From the NCBI GenBank assembly GCA_046349915.1, contig JAXMBL010000003.1, forward strand, positions 1,302,001-1,366,000: 64,000 nt of DNA, written 5' to 3'. The translations under genes were made by a program, and so were the position numbers. The first letter of the stretch is position 1; every line of letters starts with the position of its first letter. The notes below the pieces were generated by a model that had not been told where the DNA came from, made no database searches, and was given only the letters and a program-made list of their open reading frames with translations. The DNA comes from CAIXSC01 sp046349915 (GTDB taxonomy: Bacteria > Planctomycetota > Planctomycetia > Pirellulales > Pirellulaceae). This document shows positions 38,817-46,531 of this stretch, piece after piece.

Positions 38817-40049
38817 TCAGGATTCATCGTCGTTCCATTGGGTACGTCGCCAGCCCGCTCGAAGGTTCGGGAATGGAACGATTTGTTCCATCCATTCCTC
38901 GCGTGTTTGTGCGGATGAGGGAGAGTTTGTCGCTAGTTCGGTTGGTGAGTTCGTCGAGGAGGTTTGGGGCGAAGAGATAGACTTGGACGACTGGATGGTT
39001 TGAGTCGCTAACGACTCAGCGTCGGACCGAGGGAGCAAGCCGAGCAAGTCGGTGATGTCGATGAGGCCGGCGGGTCGGCCATCGCTATCGACCACGGGGA
39101 GTTCGCTGAGCTTGCGGCCAGCCAACGCCGCGATGGCCTCGCTTGCCGCGGCCCCTTGAGGCACGACCGTGGGGTGACGCGTCATCACCTCGGCGATTGG
39201 GGCGTCGAGCGCCGCGTCCTGTTTTCGTTCGAACAACTTGGCCAGGTCGCTATCCGTGAAGATGCCGCTCAGTTGGCCATGACAGTCAATCAACATGATC
39301 GCGCCGCTGCGTCGACCAGGACGACTCAGCCGGACGAAGACCTCGCGAACGGTATCGGTGTCGTGAGCGATCCGACATTCGTCTCGAGGTCGCATGACCT
39401 CATCGACTCGAGCCAACTTGCGTCCCAGGCTTCCCCCCGGATGAAAGCGAGCAAAGTCGCGGGCGCCGAATTGTCGCATGCGGCTCAGCACGAGCGCTAA
39501 GGCATCGCCGAGCGCGAGCATGGCGGTCGTGCTGGTGCTGGGCGCAAGGCCCAGCGGACATGCCTCTTGTAGCGGTCCCAAATCCAGCGTGACGTGCGCT
39601 GATTGTCCCAAGCGGCTGTTGGGGCGTCCCGTAACGGCAATGATCGGCGTGCCAAACTCGCGCAGGGACGGCAGCAGTCGAGTGATCTCTTCGGTCTCGC
39701 CGCTTTGCGAGAGAATCAACAGAGCGTCGTCGCGGTGGATGCGACCGAGGTCGCCGTGCACGGCTTCCGCCGGATGGAGGAAGTGACTGCGAGTGCCGGT
39801 GGAGGCGAGCGTCGCGGCGATTTTTTGTCCGACGAGTCCCGCTTTGCCGATTCCCGATACGAGCACGCTGCCAGGGCAAACGTGTAGCAGAGCGAGCGCT
39901 CGGCAGAAGTCGTCGCCCAGTCTATCGGCGAGCGCCAGTAGGGCCGATCCCTCGCCGCGAATGATCTCGCGTCCGAGTTTCAACTGCTCGGCATTATCCA
40001 ACAGATGCGAGCGTCGCCCGCCGCTGTCGGGAATTGCTTCCGTGCTCAT
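38817..40049 (-). CDS. kdsD: Arabinose-5-phosphate isomerase (KdsD/KpsF family)
   Basis: Isomerises ribulose-5-phosphate to arabinose-5-phosphate, the first committed step to Kdo. 410 residues from ATG 40049, preceded by GAGGCGG. A SIS domain covers about 45-185 (SGIGKAGLVGQKIAATLASTG, HPAEAVHGDLG, LSQSGETEE), followed by GGSLGRKL and two CBS domains (about 210-340). Typical KdsD has about 325 residues; this one has an extra Ser/Thr-rich tail of about 65 residues (for example SSKSISSPQTSSTNSPTE) that is not recognised. The first gene of the operon, with its own promoter at 40118-40146. Confidence 0.93.
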   Translation of the reverse strand: MSTEAIPDSGGRRSHLLDNAEQLKLGREIIRGEGSALLALADRLGDDFCRALALLHVCPGSVLVSGIGKAGLVGQKIAATLASTGTRSHFLHPAEAVHGDLGRIHRDDALLILSQSGETEEITRLLPSLREFGTPIIAVTGRPNSRLGQSAHVTLDLGPLQEACPLGLAPSTSTTAMLALGDALALVLSRMRQFGARDFARFHPGGSLGRKLARVDEVMRPRDECRIAHDTDTVREVFVRLSRPGRRSGAIMLIDCHGQLSGIFTDSDLAKLFERKQDAALDAPIAEVMTRHPTVVPQGAAASEAIAALAGRKLSELPVVDSDGRPAGLIDITDLLGLLPRSDAESLATQTIQSSKSISSPQTSSTNSPTELATNSPSSAQTREEWMEQIVPFPNLRAGWRRTQWNDDES

Positions 40050-40080
40050 AACCGCCTCGTCGTCCTTGACGCATGGGGAG

Positions 40081-40103
40081 GTCGGGGCGAAAAGGGCCCC
40101 GAC
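40081..40103 (-). promoter_or_regulatory. Hairpin in the kdsD leader
   Basis: Arms GTCGGGGC (40081-40088) and GCCCCGAC (40096-40103) form an 8-base perfect stem with a 7-base loop. On the minus strand it lies between the proposed transcription start (about 40111) and the kdsD ribosome site. On the plus strand it is followed by TTTT, so it could also stop transcripts running that way. Confidence 0.5.
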
Positions 40104-40117
40104 TTTTAGGCGGGAGG

Positions 40118-40146
40118 ATTGTATCGGTTCCGCTCGCTGGCGACAA
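40118..40146 (-). promoter_or_regulatory. Sigma70-type promoter for kdsD-kdsC-lpt-like operon
   Basis: Read on the minus strand, TTGTCG (40141-40146) is followed after 17 bases by TACAAT (40118-40123). The -10 differs from consensus at one base and spacing is optimal. It lies 69 bases upstream of the kdsD start, with nothing else coding between them. Confidence 0.6.
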
Positions 40147-40200
40147 CGCGAACTCGCTGATCGGAAAAGCAAGTCGCCAAGTCGCGGCAGATGAATTCCT

Positions 40201-40298
40201 GTACGACGGACTTCTAGTCCGTCGCAGACGCATTCCCGTACGACGGACTTCTAGTCCGTCGCAATCGCATTCTCGTACGACGGACTTCTGGTCCGTCG
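40201..40298 (+). repeat. Palindromic repeat cluster C, three units at 37-base period
   Basis: Units start at 40201, 40238 and 40275, exactly 37 bases apart. Each has GTA plus arms CGACGGACT and AGTCCGTCG with loop TCT (the third has one T-G wobble). The 13-base spacers after the first two units are similar to one another. They lie between kdsD and fba; relative to fba, whose stop is upstream of them, they are inverted compared with clusters A, B and D. Confidence 0.9.
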
Positions 40299-40326
40299 AA
40301 TGCGTCCGTGTCATCCCCCAACGAGC

Positions 40327-40391
40327 AACGCCGGACATATAGTCCGGCGTTCAAGTTCTCGTAGAACGGACTGAGAAGTCCGTTCTACGAG
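40327..40391. repeat. Two strong palindromes downstream of fba
   Basis: The first at 40327-40351 has 10-base arms AACGCCGGAC and GTCCGGCGTT with a 5-base loop. The second at 40358-40391 has perfect 15-base arms CTCGTAGAACGGACT and AGTCCGTTCTACGAG around GAGA. The core CGGACT/AGTCCG is shared with the palindrome family. The second starts 35 bases after the fba stop and could serve as its terminator, although no T run follows. Confidence 0.75.
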
Positions 40392-40425
40392 TTGGCTGAC
40401 TCGGGCGTTTCATTGTGACAAAGCA

Positions 40426-41439
40426 CTAGCGACGGCTCGACATGAACTTCGAAGCCTGGCCCGCTTGACCGAAACTGGTCATGCGAGCGATGCAGACCTT
40501 CTTCATGGCGTCGCGAGCTGGCTTCAGGTAGTCGCGAGGATCAAATTTCTCGGGGGTTTCCATCAGCACCTTGCGGATGGCTGCGGTGATCGCCATACGG
40601 TTGTCGGTATCGACGTTAATTTTGCGCACGCCGTGCTTGATGCCACGCTGGATCTCTTCCACGGGCACGCCCCAGGTCTGCGGCATTTTTCCGCCGTACT
40701 TGTTGATCAGGTCTTGCAAGTCTTGGGGAACCGACGAGCTGCCATGCATCACGAGATGGCAATTGGGCAGTCGCTTGTGGATCTCCTCAATGCGCGCCAT
40801 CGCCAGCGTGTCGCCATCAGGCTTGCGGCTGAATTTGTACGCTCCGTGGCTGGTGCCGATCGCCACTGCCAGCGCATCGACGCCGGTTTTCGCCACGAAT
40901 TGCTCGGCCTCGGCGGGGTCGGTCAGTAGCTGATCGTGGCTCAAGACGCCTTCGGCGCCGTGGCCGTCTTCTTTTTCGCCATGACCCGTTTCCAGGGAGC
41001 CTAAGCAGCCGAGCTCGCCCTCGACGGAGACGCCGAAAGCGTGGGCGATTTTGACCACTTCCGCGGTGACTCGGACGTTGTAGTCGAAGTCCGCGGGGGT
41101 CTTGGCGTCTTCACGGAGCGAGCCGTCCATCATCACGCTGGTGAAGCCGTTCTTGATGGCGCTGACGCAGGTTGCGACGCTGTTGCCGTGATCTTGATGC
41201 ATCACAACCGGGATGTTGGGATACAGTTCCGCGGCGGCCAGCATCAAGTGTCGCAGGTAATTGTCTTGTGAGTAGGACCGAGCGCCGCGAGAGGCCTGGA
41301 TGATCACGGGCGAGTCCGTTTCCTTGGCGGCCTCCATGATCGATTGGATCTGTTCCATGTTATTGACGTTGAACGCCGCGACGCCGTAGTCATTTTCGGC
41401 GGCATGGTCCAGGAGGTCGCGGAGGGGAATGAGTGGCAT
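40426..41439 (-). CDS. fba: Class II fructose-1,6-bisphosphate aldolase
   Basis: Zinc-dependent aldolase cleaving fructose-1,6-bisphosphate to dihydroxyacetone phosphate and glyceraldehyde-3-phosphate in glycolysis and gluconeogenesis; cytoplasmic. 337 residues, normal for the class IIB type. Seen are the opening MPLIPLRDLLDHAAENDYGVAAFN, the metal-binding segment MHQDHGNS, VSVEGELGCLG, and the phosphate-binding region LVMHGSSSVPQ followed by KINVDTDNR. ATG 41439 is preceded by AAGGAG at a 9-base spacing, a strong ribosome site consistent with high expression. It appears to be a single-gene unit with the promoter at 41509-41537. Confidence 0.95.
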   Translation of the reverse strand: MPLIPLRDLLDHAAENDYGVAAFNVNNMEQIQSIMEAAKETDSPVIIQASRGARSYSQDNYLRHLMLAAAELYPNIPVVMHQDHGNSVATCVSAIKNGFTSVMMDGSLREDAKTPADFDYNVRVTAEVVKIAHAFGVSVEGELGCLGSLETGHGEKEDGHGAEGVLSHDQLLTDPAEAEQFVAKTGVDALAVAIGTSHGAYKFSRKPDGDTLAMARIEEIHKRLPNCHLVMHGSSSVPQDLQDLINKYGGKMPQTWGVPVEEIQRGIKHGVRKINVDTDNRMAITAAIRKVLMETPEKFDPRDYLKPARDAMKKVCIARMTSFGQAGQASKFMSSRR

Positions 41440-41508
41440 GTGAGCTGGCTCCTTCGTACACAGTTCGCTGGTGATTTCCTAAACGTAATTTTTCGCCTCG
41501 GTCCGCAG

Positions 41509-41537
41509 ATTATCCCCGCCGACCCCACGCCCCACAA
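41509..41537 (-). promoter_or_regulatory. Sigma70-type promoter for fba
   Basis: On the minus strand TTGTGG (41532-41537) and GATAAT (41509-41514) are separated by 17 bases, about 70 bases upstream of the fba start. The -10 has five of six consensus bases; the -35 is weaker. Confidence 0.5.
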
Positions 41538-41633
41538 TGCCCAGTCGCATGTTTGAGCGATCGACGGCGAGTTCGTGTCCCGGACTGTCAGGCGATGACG
41601 CCGAGGAAGAGGACTTTCAGGCGCTGCTACGGG

Positions 41634-42581
41634 TCAGTCAAGCGGCGTTGTCAAGGGATCGGACGTCACTTGCTCAGAGAAAAGATCGTCGATTTGAGTC
41701 TGTGCGAGGCGAATTAGTAGAGTTCTTCGTTCGGGCGGCCCTTGGCTGCTGGAAACGCAGAACTGCCGCCCCACTCCCTTGCTTTCGCGCGTGGAACTCA
41801 CCACGAAAATCTGCCCCGGGGCTAAAGTCGAGCGCACTCGTAGGGTCTCGAGAATTAGCCTTTCGCGATTCGCATCGATGCGAAACGTGCCCTCATGAGC
41901 CTGGCCAATCCATTTTTGTTTCGAAATTCCGTGCTCGATTTCTGGTGTGATCTCAATGTCGGCGCGGCCGTCCCCACGAGGAAAACTCTTGAGCGAAAAA
42001 ATGCACTGAGCGTCGGAGAGTGTCTGGCCTGTAAGCCGATCGCCCTGAGGGACTAAGATCGCCATCGTGGGCTGGATTTCCGAAATCAGGATCTTGCTTC
42101 GCTTTCCCGCGCGACTCTGTAGTCGTTGTTCACCAGTCATGGAAAGCGAGGGCGAGTTCTCGGGGTCGACTTCGCGAGCCGCGTCCCGCTGGGTGGCGAG
42201 TTGTTCACGCAGTTCGTCGGGCAAGGTTCCGCGAATTACCCCACAGCGAAAACCGTTTTCCGCCATTCTTTCTCGCAAGTCGTGCGGCACGGCCTGCTCG
42301 TCGACTGCCCGCCACCATGCCTCGCCTTCCGCAGTCTCGGGAAAGTGGGCCGTCGCCACTTCGAGCACAACGGTGTCTGGCGACATTTGCGGTCGAGGTA
42401 GTTCGAGAGCTAACTCGCTAGTGGGTTGCGGCCAGTAGGCACAACCAGCGTTGATTATGAGACTTGTGAGCAGTGGTAGGCTAACAACGAAGAGGCGAAA
42501 ACAGGTACGCGCCCAACGGCAATCCACTCCCTCACGAAGCACGCTGGCGAGCATGTTCCAGCAAGTGGCAAAGCGAATCAT
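41634..42581 (-). CDS. Lipoprotein of unknown function, planctomycete type
   Basis: About 315 residues from ATG 42581 (ATG 42554 also possible). The N-terminus is a lipoprotein signal: basic residues, hydrophobic LFVVSLPLLTSLIINAGC, with lipobox INAGC. The frame is open about 105 codons further upstream, but that part does not look like a secreted protein. The mature part includes SPDTVVLEVATAHFP, AWWRAVDEQAVPHDLRERMAENGFRCGVI and ISEIQPTMAILVPQGD. I recall similar hypothetical proteins from planctomycetes, but no function is known. It is divergent from rpsJ, 264 bases apart. Confidence 0.65.
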   Translation of the reverse strand: MIRFATCWNMLASVLREGVDCRWARTCFRLFVVSLPLLTSLIINAGCAYWPQPTSELALELPRPQMSPDTVVLEVATAHFPETAEGEAWWRAVDEQAVPHDLRERMAENGFRCGVIRGTLPDELREQLATQRDAAREVDPENSPSLSMTGEQRLQSRAGKRSKILISEIQPTMAILVPQGDRLTGQTLSDAQCIFSLKSFPRGDGRADIEITPEIEHGISKQKWIGQAHEGTFRIDANRERLILETLRVRSTLAPGQIFVVSSTRESKGVGRQFCVSSSQGPPERRTLLIRLAQTQIDDLFSEQVTSDPLTTPLD

Positions 42582-42695
42582 AGGTAGCCAGTTTTCCGTC
42601 CAGATCGTATCAATTGAGCCCTCGACGCGCGGGCAGACGTTAGCGAAGCGAGAAAAGAGAGTCAATCCGAACCTTAAAAACTCAACTCTTGCCCG

Positions 42696-42724
42696 TTGAC
42701 TAAACGAAACTGAATCTCTACACT
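42696..42724 (+). promoter_or_regulatory. Sigma70-type promoter for the S10-spc ribosomal cluster
   Basis: TTGACT (42696-42701) and TACACT (42719-42724) are separated by exactly 17 bases. The start would be near 42731, giving a leader of about 115 bases before rpsJ. It is the best promoter match in the window and sits at the head of the largest operon. Confidence 0.7.
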
Positions 42725-42845
42725 CGTCCGTTTCCCATCTGGGCTGAAGAGGCAACAGGTCGGTGAAACGCGAAGTAGCGGCTTCTGAGCTCGTAGTGGC
42801 TCTTGTTGGTCGCGCGAGATAGTGGTTAATGCAGGAGAATTGGAA

Positions 42846-43169
42846 GTGGCTGGACATCAAGAGGTTATTCGCATTCGGATGGAAGCCTACGATCACGCGA
42901 TTCTGGATCAGAGCGCGCTAGAGATCGTTGACACGGCGAAGCGAACTCACTCGGAAGTCCACGGTCCGATTCCGCTTCCGACGCGGATTGAGCGATACAC
43001 GGTTCTGTCGGGGCCGAATATCGACAAGAAGGCGCGGCAGCAATTTGAAATTCGAACCCACAAGCGGTTGATTGACATTGTTCAAGCCACGGCGAAAACG
43101 ATCGAGGCTTTGAACAAGCTCAGCCTGCCTGCGGGCGTGGATATTAAGATTAAGGCAACGACGCGGTAG
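42846..43169 (+). CDS. rpsJ: 30S ribosomal protein S10
   Basis: Small-subunit head protein, also NusB partner in transcription antitermination. 107 residues from GTG 42846, which has AGGAG at 9 bases; an earlier in-frame GTG (42822) would add 8 residues. The sequence IRIRMEAYDHAILDQSALEIVDTAKR and the loop GPIPLPTRIERYTV followed by RTHKRLIDI are typical S10. It is the first gene of the S10-spc cluster. The gap of 191 bases to rplC is unusually long for this operon and contains a CRP-like palindrome. Confidence 0.97.
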   Translation: MAGHQEVIRIRMEAYDHAILDQSALEIVDTAKRTHSEVHGPIPLPTRIERYTVLSGPNIDKKARQQFEIRTHKRLIDIVQATAKTIEALNKLSLPAGVDIKIKATTR

Positions 43170-43231
43170 GGGTGGTGGCGGATCTGTTGCGGGCCAGTTG
43201 GCTGGTTGGTTGGTGGCCTGTGATAGTGTGT

Positions 43232-43247
43232 TGTGAAGTAAATCACA
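43232..43247. promoter_or_regulatory. CRP/FNR-like palindrome between rpsJ and rplC
   Basis: TGTGA-N6-TCACA is a perfect match to the core of Crp-family binding sites. It lies 62 bases after rpsJ and 113 before rplC, inside the operon. No regulator of this family is encoded in the window and chance cannot be excluded. Confidence 0.35.
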
Positions 43248-43360
43248 TAAACCAACGGCTGTGCCCTATGCACCGGAAGCTTGATAGGTAAACTGGTCCC
43301 CTTTCGCAGATGGCGAGTGGGTATCTGATTCCTGTCGGCACCAACGACGAGGCGATAATC

Positions 43361-44056
43361 ATGGCGAAGGGATTGCTCGGCCGTAAGGTCGGGATGACAC
43401 AAGTGTTTGATGAGTCCGGGAAGGCGATCCCGGTGACGGTGATTGAGGCTGGTCCTTGCCATGTCTTGCAGGTCCGTACGCCCGATCGGGACGGTTATTC
43501 CGCCCTGCAGCTCGGGTTTCTGGACAAGCCGCGTCGTTTGGCGAGTCGTTCTGAGCGTGGTCATGTCGCCGATCTGGGCGGCAAGCGAGCCAAGAAGCGT
43601 CAAGCTGCTGGCGTCAGTTCCACTAAGGCTGGCTGCGAGCCTAAGCGGTTCGTGCGTGAGCTGCGTGGTGAATTTGCCGGTGCTGAAGTAGGTCAGGAGT
43701 TGACCGTCGATGCATTGGCAGGCGTCAAGGCTGTCGACGTCGTTGGAGTGACGAAGGGACGCGGTTACGCGGGCGTCATCAAGCGGCACGGCTTCGGTGG
43801 TCAGCGAGCCACTCACGGTGTGAAGAAGGTGCATCGTCACATGGGCGGTACGGGTGGCTTGGCCGCGTGGCGCGGTGGTGGTCGCCCTAAGAAAGGCAAG
43901 AAGATGCCGGGTCACTACGGTTTCGATCGAGTGACCGCTCGTAATCTGGATGTCGTTCGTATCGACAAGGAAAAGAATCTCTTGTTGGTGCGAGGGGCGG
44001 TACCGGGACCGGCGGGTGCCTATGTCGTAATCAAAGAGACAAATAAAGTTAGTTAG
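43361..44056 (+). CDS. rplC: 50S ribosomal protein L3
   Basis: Large-subunit assembly protein whose loop reaches the peptidyl transferase centre. 231 residues from ATG 43361, with GAGG 8 bases upstream; an earlier in-frame ATG (43310) lacks a ribosome site. MAKGLLGRKVGMTQVFDESG is a typical start, and KGKKMPGHYGFDRVTARNLDVVRID typical further on. The loop near residues 150-180 is unusual: where bacteria usually have HRHPGSIG, this reads HRHMGGTGG with a longer Gly-rich stretch after it. The following gap to rplD is 169 bases. Confidence 0.96.
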   Translation: MAKGLLGRKVGMTQVFDESGKAIPVTVIEAGPCHVLQVRTPDRDGYSALQLGFLDKPRRLASRSERGHVADLGGKRAKKRQAAGVSSTKAGCEPKRFVRELRGEFAGAEVGQELTVDALAGVKAVDVVGVTKGRGYAGVIKRHGFGGQRATHGVKKVHRHMGGTGGLAAWRGGGRPKKGKKMPGHYGFDRVTARNLDVVRIDKEKNLLLVRGAVPGPAGAYVVIKETNKVS

Positions 44057-44225
44057 ATCTGGTGGCCAGTTGAGCTGGTCGTCTAGGCCTGTCAGTGGCA
44101 TCGAGTGGTGCTGGTTTGGCGGGTGGTGTGTGCCCTTGGGCGAGCAGGTGGTGCGTGATCGCGTCTGGCTCGTCGGGGTGATGTGAGTCAAGAGCGTTTC
44201 GAGTTGGATATTGTGGGGCGTCGTC

Positions 44226-44876
44226 ATGGCAGTGTTGCCGATCTACGATCGAACCGGTAAGGAAGTGGGCAGCTACGAGATTGATCCCGCGGAGGTGGCC
44301 TCGCGGATCAGCAAGCAGTTGCTTCATGACGTGGTGGTGATGTATCAGGCGAATCAGCGCCAGGGGACGTTTCGTACGAAGGGACGAGGCGAAGTTGCTG
44401 GTTCGACCAAGAAGCTATACCGCCAAAAAGGGACAGGTAACGCTCGTGCAGGTTCGCGCCGCTCGGGAACTCGTCGCGGCGGTGGACACATTTTCGCCAA
44501 GCGACCGCGTGACTTCTCCTTCCGCCTGCCACGTAAGGCGGTTCAGTTGGCCACGCGAATGGCAATCGCCTCGCGACTTCAAGACAACGAAGTCGTGGTG
44601 ATCGACGAACTCAGTTTCGGTGCGCCGAAGACTAAGGAGATGGCGTCGATATTGGCGTCACTCAAACTGGCTGGCACGACGACCTTGGTTGCGACGGCTC
44701 AGCTGGATTCAAACGTCTATCGCAGCTCGAGAAATATCCAGGGAGTGTCGGTGGCGCCGGTTTCCGATCTTAATGCCCTGTCCGTGTTGAGCCCTAAGAA
44801 GTTGCTCGTCACCAAGGCAGCGTTGGATGAGATTCGCGTGCGGGCCAAGCGAGCCGAAAAGCAAGATTCCGAGTAG
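44226..44876 (+). CDS. rplD: 50S ribosomal protein L4
   Basis: Large-subunit protein lining the exit tunnel; in enterobacteria it also represses its own operon. 216 residues. The tunnel loop is well conserved: QGTFRTKGRGEVAGSTKKLYRQKGTGNARAGSRRSGTRRGGG. ATG 44226 has GGGG about 8 bases upstream. No S10-leader-like regulatory structure could be identified by eye. rplW follows after 56 bases. Confidence 0.96.
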   Translation: MAVLPIYDRTGKEVGSYEIDPAEVASRISKQLLHDVVVMYQANQRQGTFRTKGRGEVAGSTKKLYRQKGTGNARAGSRRSGTRRGGGHIFAKRPRDFSFRLPRKAVQLATRMAIASRLQDNEVVVIDELSFGAPKTKEMASILASLKLAGTTTLVATAQLDSNVYRSSRNIQGVSVAPVSDLNALSVLSPKKLLVTKAALDEIRVRAKRAEKQDSE

Positions 44877-44932
44877 GTGTTGGTTCGAGTGGGAATCGGA
44901 CAGTGGGCCGGCGTTTGAGTGGAGAATTAACG

Positions 44933-45244
44933 ATGGTAAACCAAGCCGAAAAGAGTGGTCCTGATCTGCGTCCCGACCAAGTGATTCTCCGTCCGATTGT
45001 GACGGAGAAAGGGATGCATCGCGTCACTCGCTTGAATCAATATCAGTTCGAGATCAATCCGCTCGCGGATAAGGAAGACGTCAAGCGAGCCGTTGAGGGA
45101 CTCTTCAATGTCAAGGTGTTGAAGGTCCGGACGCAAAATCGCAAGGGCAAGTTGAAGCGTCATAAGTTCCGATTGTCGCCCACAAGGCGTTGGAAGAAGG
45201 CCGTGGTGACTCTCAGTGAAGAGAATCGCATCGACTTCTTCTAG
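44933..45244 (+). CDS. rplW: 50S ribosomal protein L23
   Basis: Tunnel-exit protein that docks signal recognition particle and trigger factor. 103 residues from ATG 44933, preceded by GGAG at about 10 bases. VILRPIVTEKGMHRVTRLNQYQFEI and VEGLFNVKVLKVRTQNRKGK are typical. Ten codons of open frame upstream are not used in my call. rplB starts 98 bases downstream. Confidence 0.95.
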   Translation: MVNQAEKSGPDLRPDQVILRPIVTEKGMHRVTRLNQYQFEINPLADKEDVKRAVEGLFNVKVLKVRTQNRKGKLKRHKFRLSPTRRWKKAVVTLSEENRIDFF

Positions 45245-45342
45245 TAGTGGCCCGGTCTAAGCGGCCGTTGAACGACGGCGTGCTGGGATCGACAGTGTAA
45301 CAGTTGGGATGTTGATGCGGCGGGAAATAGGGAATTAGAGTC

Positions 45343-46200
45343 ATGGGCATTCGCAAGTATCGACCGACATCCGCGGGCCGCCGTTCGGCGAGCGTCAGCG
45401 ATTTCGCCGACCTCACGCCGGGCGCGAAGCCGGAAAAGACGCTGCTCCGACCCTTGCGCAAAAAGGGTGGACGAAACAATCAGGGTTACATCACTGTCCG
45501 TCACCGAGGCGGCGGTCACAAGCAGATGTACCGTATGGTCGATTTCCGTCGTGAAAAGGACGGAGTTCCAGGCGTCGTCAATTCGATTCAGTATGATCCG
45601 AATCGAAATGTGCGTCTTGCTTTGATTTACTATGTCGATGGCGAGAAGCGATATATTCTGGCTCCGGAAGGCCTGAAGGAAGGCGCCCGGGTCGAGAATG
45701 GCGCTGATGCCGCTCCCAATGTTGGCAATTGCTTGCCGCTGAGAAATATTCCGCTCGGTTCGACGATTCACGCTATCGAGTTGTTGCCTGGTCAGGGCGG
45801 CGTGCTATGCCGAGCCGCCGGCATGGGCGCGGTTCTTTTGGCTCGCGAAGCAGGTTGGGCCCAGGTGTCGCTCCCGAGCGGCGAAATTCGACGTATCCCC
45901 GCGACATGCCGGGCGACGATCGGTAAGCTGGGCAACGCTGACGCGATGAATGTCGAGTTGGGCAAAGCGGGACGCAAGCGTTGGATGGGCCGACGGCCGC
46001 ACGTTCGCGGCACAGCGATGAATCCAATTGACCATCCGCACGGTGGTGGTGAAGGTCGCACGAAGGGTGGACGCCATCCAGTAAGCCCCACGGGAAAACT
46101 GGCAAAGGGTGGTTTTACTCGCAAGCGACGCAAGCCGTCGAACAAGGCGATCGTGCGTCGTCGCAAGTCGCGACGTTACGGGCAGCTCAAGTTGAAGTAG
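45343..46200 (+). CDS. rplB: 50S ribosomal protein L2
   Basis: Large-subunit core protein needed for subunit association and peptidyl transferase. 285 residues. The conserved AMNPIDHPHGGGEGR contains the essential His. MGIRKYRPTSAGRRSASVSDF opens the protein and the basic C-terminus RRRKSRRYGQLKLK is slightly extended over Escherichia coli L2 (273). The next gene, rpsS, follows after 22 bases. Confidence 0.97.
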   Translation: MGIRKYRPTSAGRRSASVSDFADLTPGAKPEKTLLRPLRKKGGRNNQGYITVRHRGGGHKQMYRMVDFRREKDGVPGVVNSIQYDPNRNVRLALIYYVDGEKRYILAPEGLKEGARVENGADAAPNVGNCLPLRNIPLGSTIHAIELLPGQGGVLCRAAGMGAVLLAREAGWAQVSLPSGEIRRIPATCRATIGKLGNADAMNVELGKAGRKRWMGRRPHVRGTAMNPIDHPHGGGEGRTKGGRHPVSPTGKLAKGGFTRKRRKPSNKAIVRRRKSRRYGQLKLK

Positions 46201-46222
46201 TGGGAATTGAGAGAGGCAGATC

Positions 46223-46510
46223 ATGGGACGTTCGTCGAAGAAGGGCCCGTTCGTTGATTTCAACGTTTACGGGAAGGTTCGGAAGCAGCTCGATGCGGGC
46301 GGCGCTAAGACCCCGATTAAGACGTGGGCGCGAGCTTGCACGATCGTACCCGAGTTCGTGGGCTTCACGTTCGACGTCCACAATGGTAAGCAGTTCATCA
46401 AGGTGTTTGTGACGGAAGACATGGTTGGACACCGGCTCGGGGAGTTTGCTCCGACGCGGACCTTCCGTGGACACAGTGGCAAGAAAGCGGCGACGCCGGC
46501 TGGCAAGTGA
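46223..46510 (+). CDS. rpsS: 30S ribosomal protein S19
   Basis: Head protein of the small subunit, touching the A site and S13. 95 residues, slightly longer than usual because of the tail GKKAATPAGK. MGRSSKKGPFVDFNVYGKVRKQ, then VPEFVGFTFDVHNGKQFI and HRLGEFAPTRTFRGH are typical. GAGAGGC precedes the ATG. Closely packed between rplB (22 bases) and rplV (21 bases). Confidence 0.96.
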   Translation: MGRSSKKGPFVDFNVYGKVRKQLDAGGAKTPIKTWARACTIVPEFVGFTFDVHNGKQFIKVFVTEDMVGHRLGEFAPTRTFRGHSGKKAATPAGK

Positions 46511-46531
46511 TCGCGAGTTGAGGACTGAGTC

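Larger units (their letters stand above)
40050..40425. other. 376-base non-coding gap between kdsD and fba
   Basis: No gene supported. It contains, from kdsD outwards, a leader hairpin at 40081-40103, a promoter at 40118-40146, three units of palindrome cluster C at 40201-40298, and two further strong palindromes at 40327-40351 and 40358-40391. Confidence 0.75.

Noticed and set aside
40201..40298. Three regularly spaced repeats as a CRISPR array
   Set aside because: Units are self-complementary, the 13-base spacers are too short and alike, and no cas gene is nearby.
43082..44227. Long open frame on the minus strand opposite rpsJ end and rplC
   Set aside because: It lies wholly over L3, lacks a recognisable family and is low-complexity Thr/Arg-rich; a shadow of the real genes.
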